Below are positions 5,381 to 6,758 of a stretch of 6,758 nt of DNA, piece after piece. Each line of letters starts with the position of its first letter. Position 1 is the first letter of the stretch. Location of the stretch: assembly GCA_017383665.1 (NCBI GenBank), contig JAFNWA010000073.1, positions 1-6,758 on the forward strand, given 5' to 3'. The position numbers and the translations under genes are program-made. This DNA comes from Bacteroidaceae bacterium. Lineage in GTDB: Bacteria; Bacteroidota; Bacteroidia; Bacteroidales; Bacteroidaceae. The notes beneath the pieces were generated by a model, which was given only the letters and a program-made list of their open reading frames with translations, ran no database searches and was not told the DNA's origin.

Positions 5381-6694
5381 ATGGGAAATTTAGTAGCAAT
5401 AGTTGGTCGCCCCAATGTGGGCAAGTCAACGCTTTTTAACCGTTTGACAGAGACCAAGCAGGCAATTATATCAGACGAGGCCGGTACAACCCGTGACCGT
5501 CAGTATGGCCGTTGTTTCTGGTGCGGCAAGGAGTTTTCGCTTGTTGACACCGGTGGCTGGGTGCGTAACTCGGACGATGTTTTTGAAGAGGCAATCTGCG
5601 ACCAAGTGACTCTTGCCCTTGAAGAGGCCGATGTGATTCTCTTCGTGGTTGATGCTATGAATGGCCTTACAGACCTTGACATGGAGATGGCTTCAATGCT
5701 CCGCCGTTCAAAGAAACCGGTGCTTGTTGTGGCCAATAAGGTCGATACATACGAAATGCAGTATGGCACAGCCGAGTTCTACAGTCTTGGTCTTGGTGAC
5801 ATGCACTGCATCTCTGCTGCCAACGGAAGTGGTACAGGCGACCTGCTCGATGAGATATTGACAAAGTTTACAAAGGAGGCCGAGGAGGCACCACAAGAGG
5901 ATATTCCACGCTTTGCTGTGGTTGGCCGTCCTAACGCCGGCAAGAGCTCCATCATCAATGTGTTCTTGGGCGAGGACCGTAACATCGTTACAAACATCGC
6001 AGGCACAACCCGTGATTCAATCCTCACACGCTACACCAAGTTCGGTTTTGATTTTTACTTGGTTGACACTGCCGGTATCCGCAAGAAAGGCAAGGTTAGC
6101 GAGGACATTGAATACTACTCTGTTTTGCGTTCTATCCGTGCAATTGAGAACAGCGATGTCTGCATCCTTATGATTGATGCAACACGCGGTATCGAGTCGC
6201 AGGACTTGAATATCTTCTCAATCATCCAGCGCAACCAGAAGGGACTTGTTGTAGTTGTCAACAAGTGGGATTTGGTTGAGGACAGGAGTGAGAAAGTGCA
6301 GAAGTTCTTTGAGAATGCAATACGCGAGCGCCTTGCTCCATTTGTTGATTTCCCAATCATCTTTACATCGGCTGTTACAAAGCAGCGTGTGTTCAAGGTG
6401 CTTGAAACAGCAAAGGATGTATATTTGAACTCGCAGAGAAAAATCTCTACAGCCAAGTTCAACGAGGAGATGTTGCCGCTCATTGAGGCTTATCCGCCAC
6501 CATCAATCAAGGGTAAGTATATCAAGATAAAATACTGTATGCAGTTGCACGAGACACGCGTTCCCTCGTTCCTCTTCTTTGCGAACCTGCCACAGTATGT
6601 AAAAGAGCCTTATAAGCGCTTCCTGGAAAATAAAATCCGCGCCAAGTGGAACTTCCACGGAGTGCCGATGAATATTTTCATCAGACAGAAATGA
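5381..6694 (+). CDS. der: GTPase Der (EngA), double-GTPase 50S assembly factor
   Basis: Der has two tandem G domains and a C-terminal KH-like domain and is needed for late 50S subunit maturation. The 437-residue length is typical. Domain 1 shows GRPNVGKST (9-17), DTGG (56-59), NKVD (119-122) and SAANGSG (145-151). An acidic linker (about 165-175) joins domain 2 with GRPNAGKSS (182-190), DTAG (229-232), NKWD (294-297) and TSA (329-331). The KH-like part runs from about 352 to the end, finishing IFIRQK. All GTPase motifs are intact. It follows era by 46 AT-rich bases without a visible promoter, so the two ribosome GTPases are probably co-expressed. The stop codon lies inside the arm of a long palindrome that likely terminates the transcript. 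Confidence 0.98.
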   Translation: MGNLVAIVGRPNVGKSTLFNRLTETKQAIISDEAGTTRDRQYGRCFWCGKEFSLVDTGGWVRNSDDVFEEAICDQVTLALEEADVILFVVDAMNGLTDLDMEMASMLRRSKKPVLVVANKVDTYEMQYGTAEFYSLGLGDMHCISAANGSGTGDLLDEILTKFTKEAEEAPQEDIPRFAVVGRPNAGKSSIINVFLGEDRNIVTNIAGTTRDSILTRYTKFGFDFYLVDTAGIRKKGKVSEDIEYYSVLRSIRAIENSDVCILMIDATRGIESQDLNIFSIIQRNQKGLVVVVNKWDLVEDRSEKVQKFFENAIRERLAPFVDFPIIFTSAVTKQRVFKVLETAKDVYLNSQRKISTAKFNEEMLPLIEAYPPPSIKGKYIKIKYCMQLHETRVPSFLFFANLPQYVKEPYKRFLENKIRAKWNFHGVPMNIFIRQK

Positions 6695-6738
6695 CATAAA
6701 GAGCCACATGAATTCATGTGGCTCTTTATGTCATTTCT
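6687..6738. terminator. Perfect 52-base palindrome overlapping the der stop codon; likely bidirectional terminator
   Basis: Bases 6687-6738 equal their own reverse complement with no spacer; the centre is CATGAATTCATG. As RNA it would fold into a stem of about 24 pairs with a minimal AAUU loop. The left arm begins in the Gln436 codon and contains the last Lys codon and the TGA stop (6692-6694). The right arm ends in TTTCT, followed by TTT, a modest U-rich tail. A terminator for der, and possibly for a convergent gene beyond the window, is the simplest reading. The stem is unusually long for a terminator. Confidence 0.75.
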
Positions 6739-6741
6739 TTT

Positions 6742-6758
6742 CCATGTCCCTTACATGG
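6742..6758. repeat. Short inverted repeat at the window edge
   Basis: CCATGT (6742-6747) and ACATGG (6753-6758) are six-base inverted arms around CCCTT. The right arm ends on the last base of the window, so it cannot be seen whether the hairpin is longer. It lies three bases beyond the der palindrome. Purpose unknown. Confidence 0.4.

Overview
The window looks like chromosomal DNA from the phylum Bacteroidota, most likely order Bacteroidales. The evidence is the set of protein families, a perfect Bacteroides-type -7 promoter element (TATCTTTG), and the absence of convincing Shine-Dalgarno sequences before any of the eight genes. All genes lie on the + strand and no intergenic gap exceeds about 155 bases. 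I see no tRNA, rRNA, CRISPR array, insertion sequence or phage gene.

Region 1 (31-2181) is a tight three-gene unit of accessory type: an SPFH-domain protein of the YdjI family with a C-terminal GYF_2-like domain and an eight-proline tail, a four-helix membrane protein that I do not recognise, and a small zinc-ribbon protein with a C-terminal membrane anchor. The composition recalls the Bacillus YdjG/YdjH/YdjI membrane-associated module, so a membrane-organising or envelope-stress role is a reasonable guess but is not shown.

Region 2 (2335-3462) is a complete two-transmembrane sensor histidine kinase with no response regulator in view.

Region 3 (3504-6738) is a ribosome-biogenesis cluster: promoter, DUF177/YceD protein, ribosomal protein L32 (rpmF), tandem terminator-like hairpins, then the GTPases Era (30S maturation) and Der (50S maturation). 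From memory, many Bacteroidales carry fabH between rpmF and era. Here that place is a 108-base gap filled with hairpins. The cluster closes with a perfect 52-base palindrome that overlaps the der stop codon and probably acts as a bidirectional terminator.

The points most worth checking are the SPFH/membrane/zinc-ribbon module with its GYF-polyproline end, the missing fabH, the potentially exclusive hairpins just before era, and the long palindrome after der.
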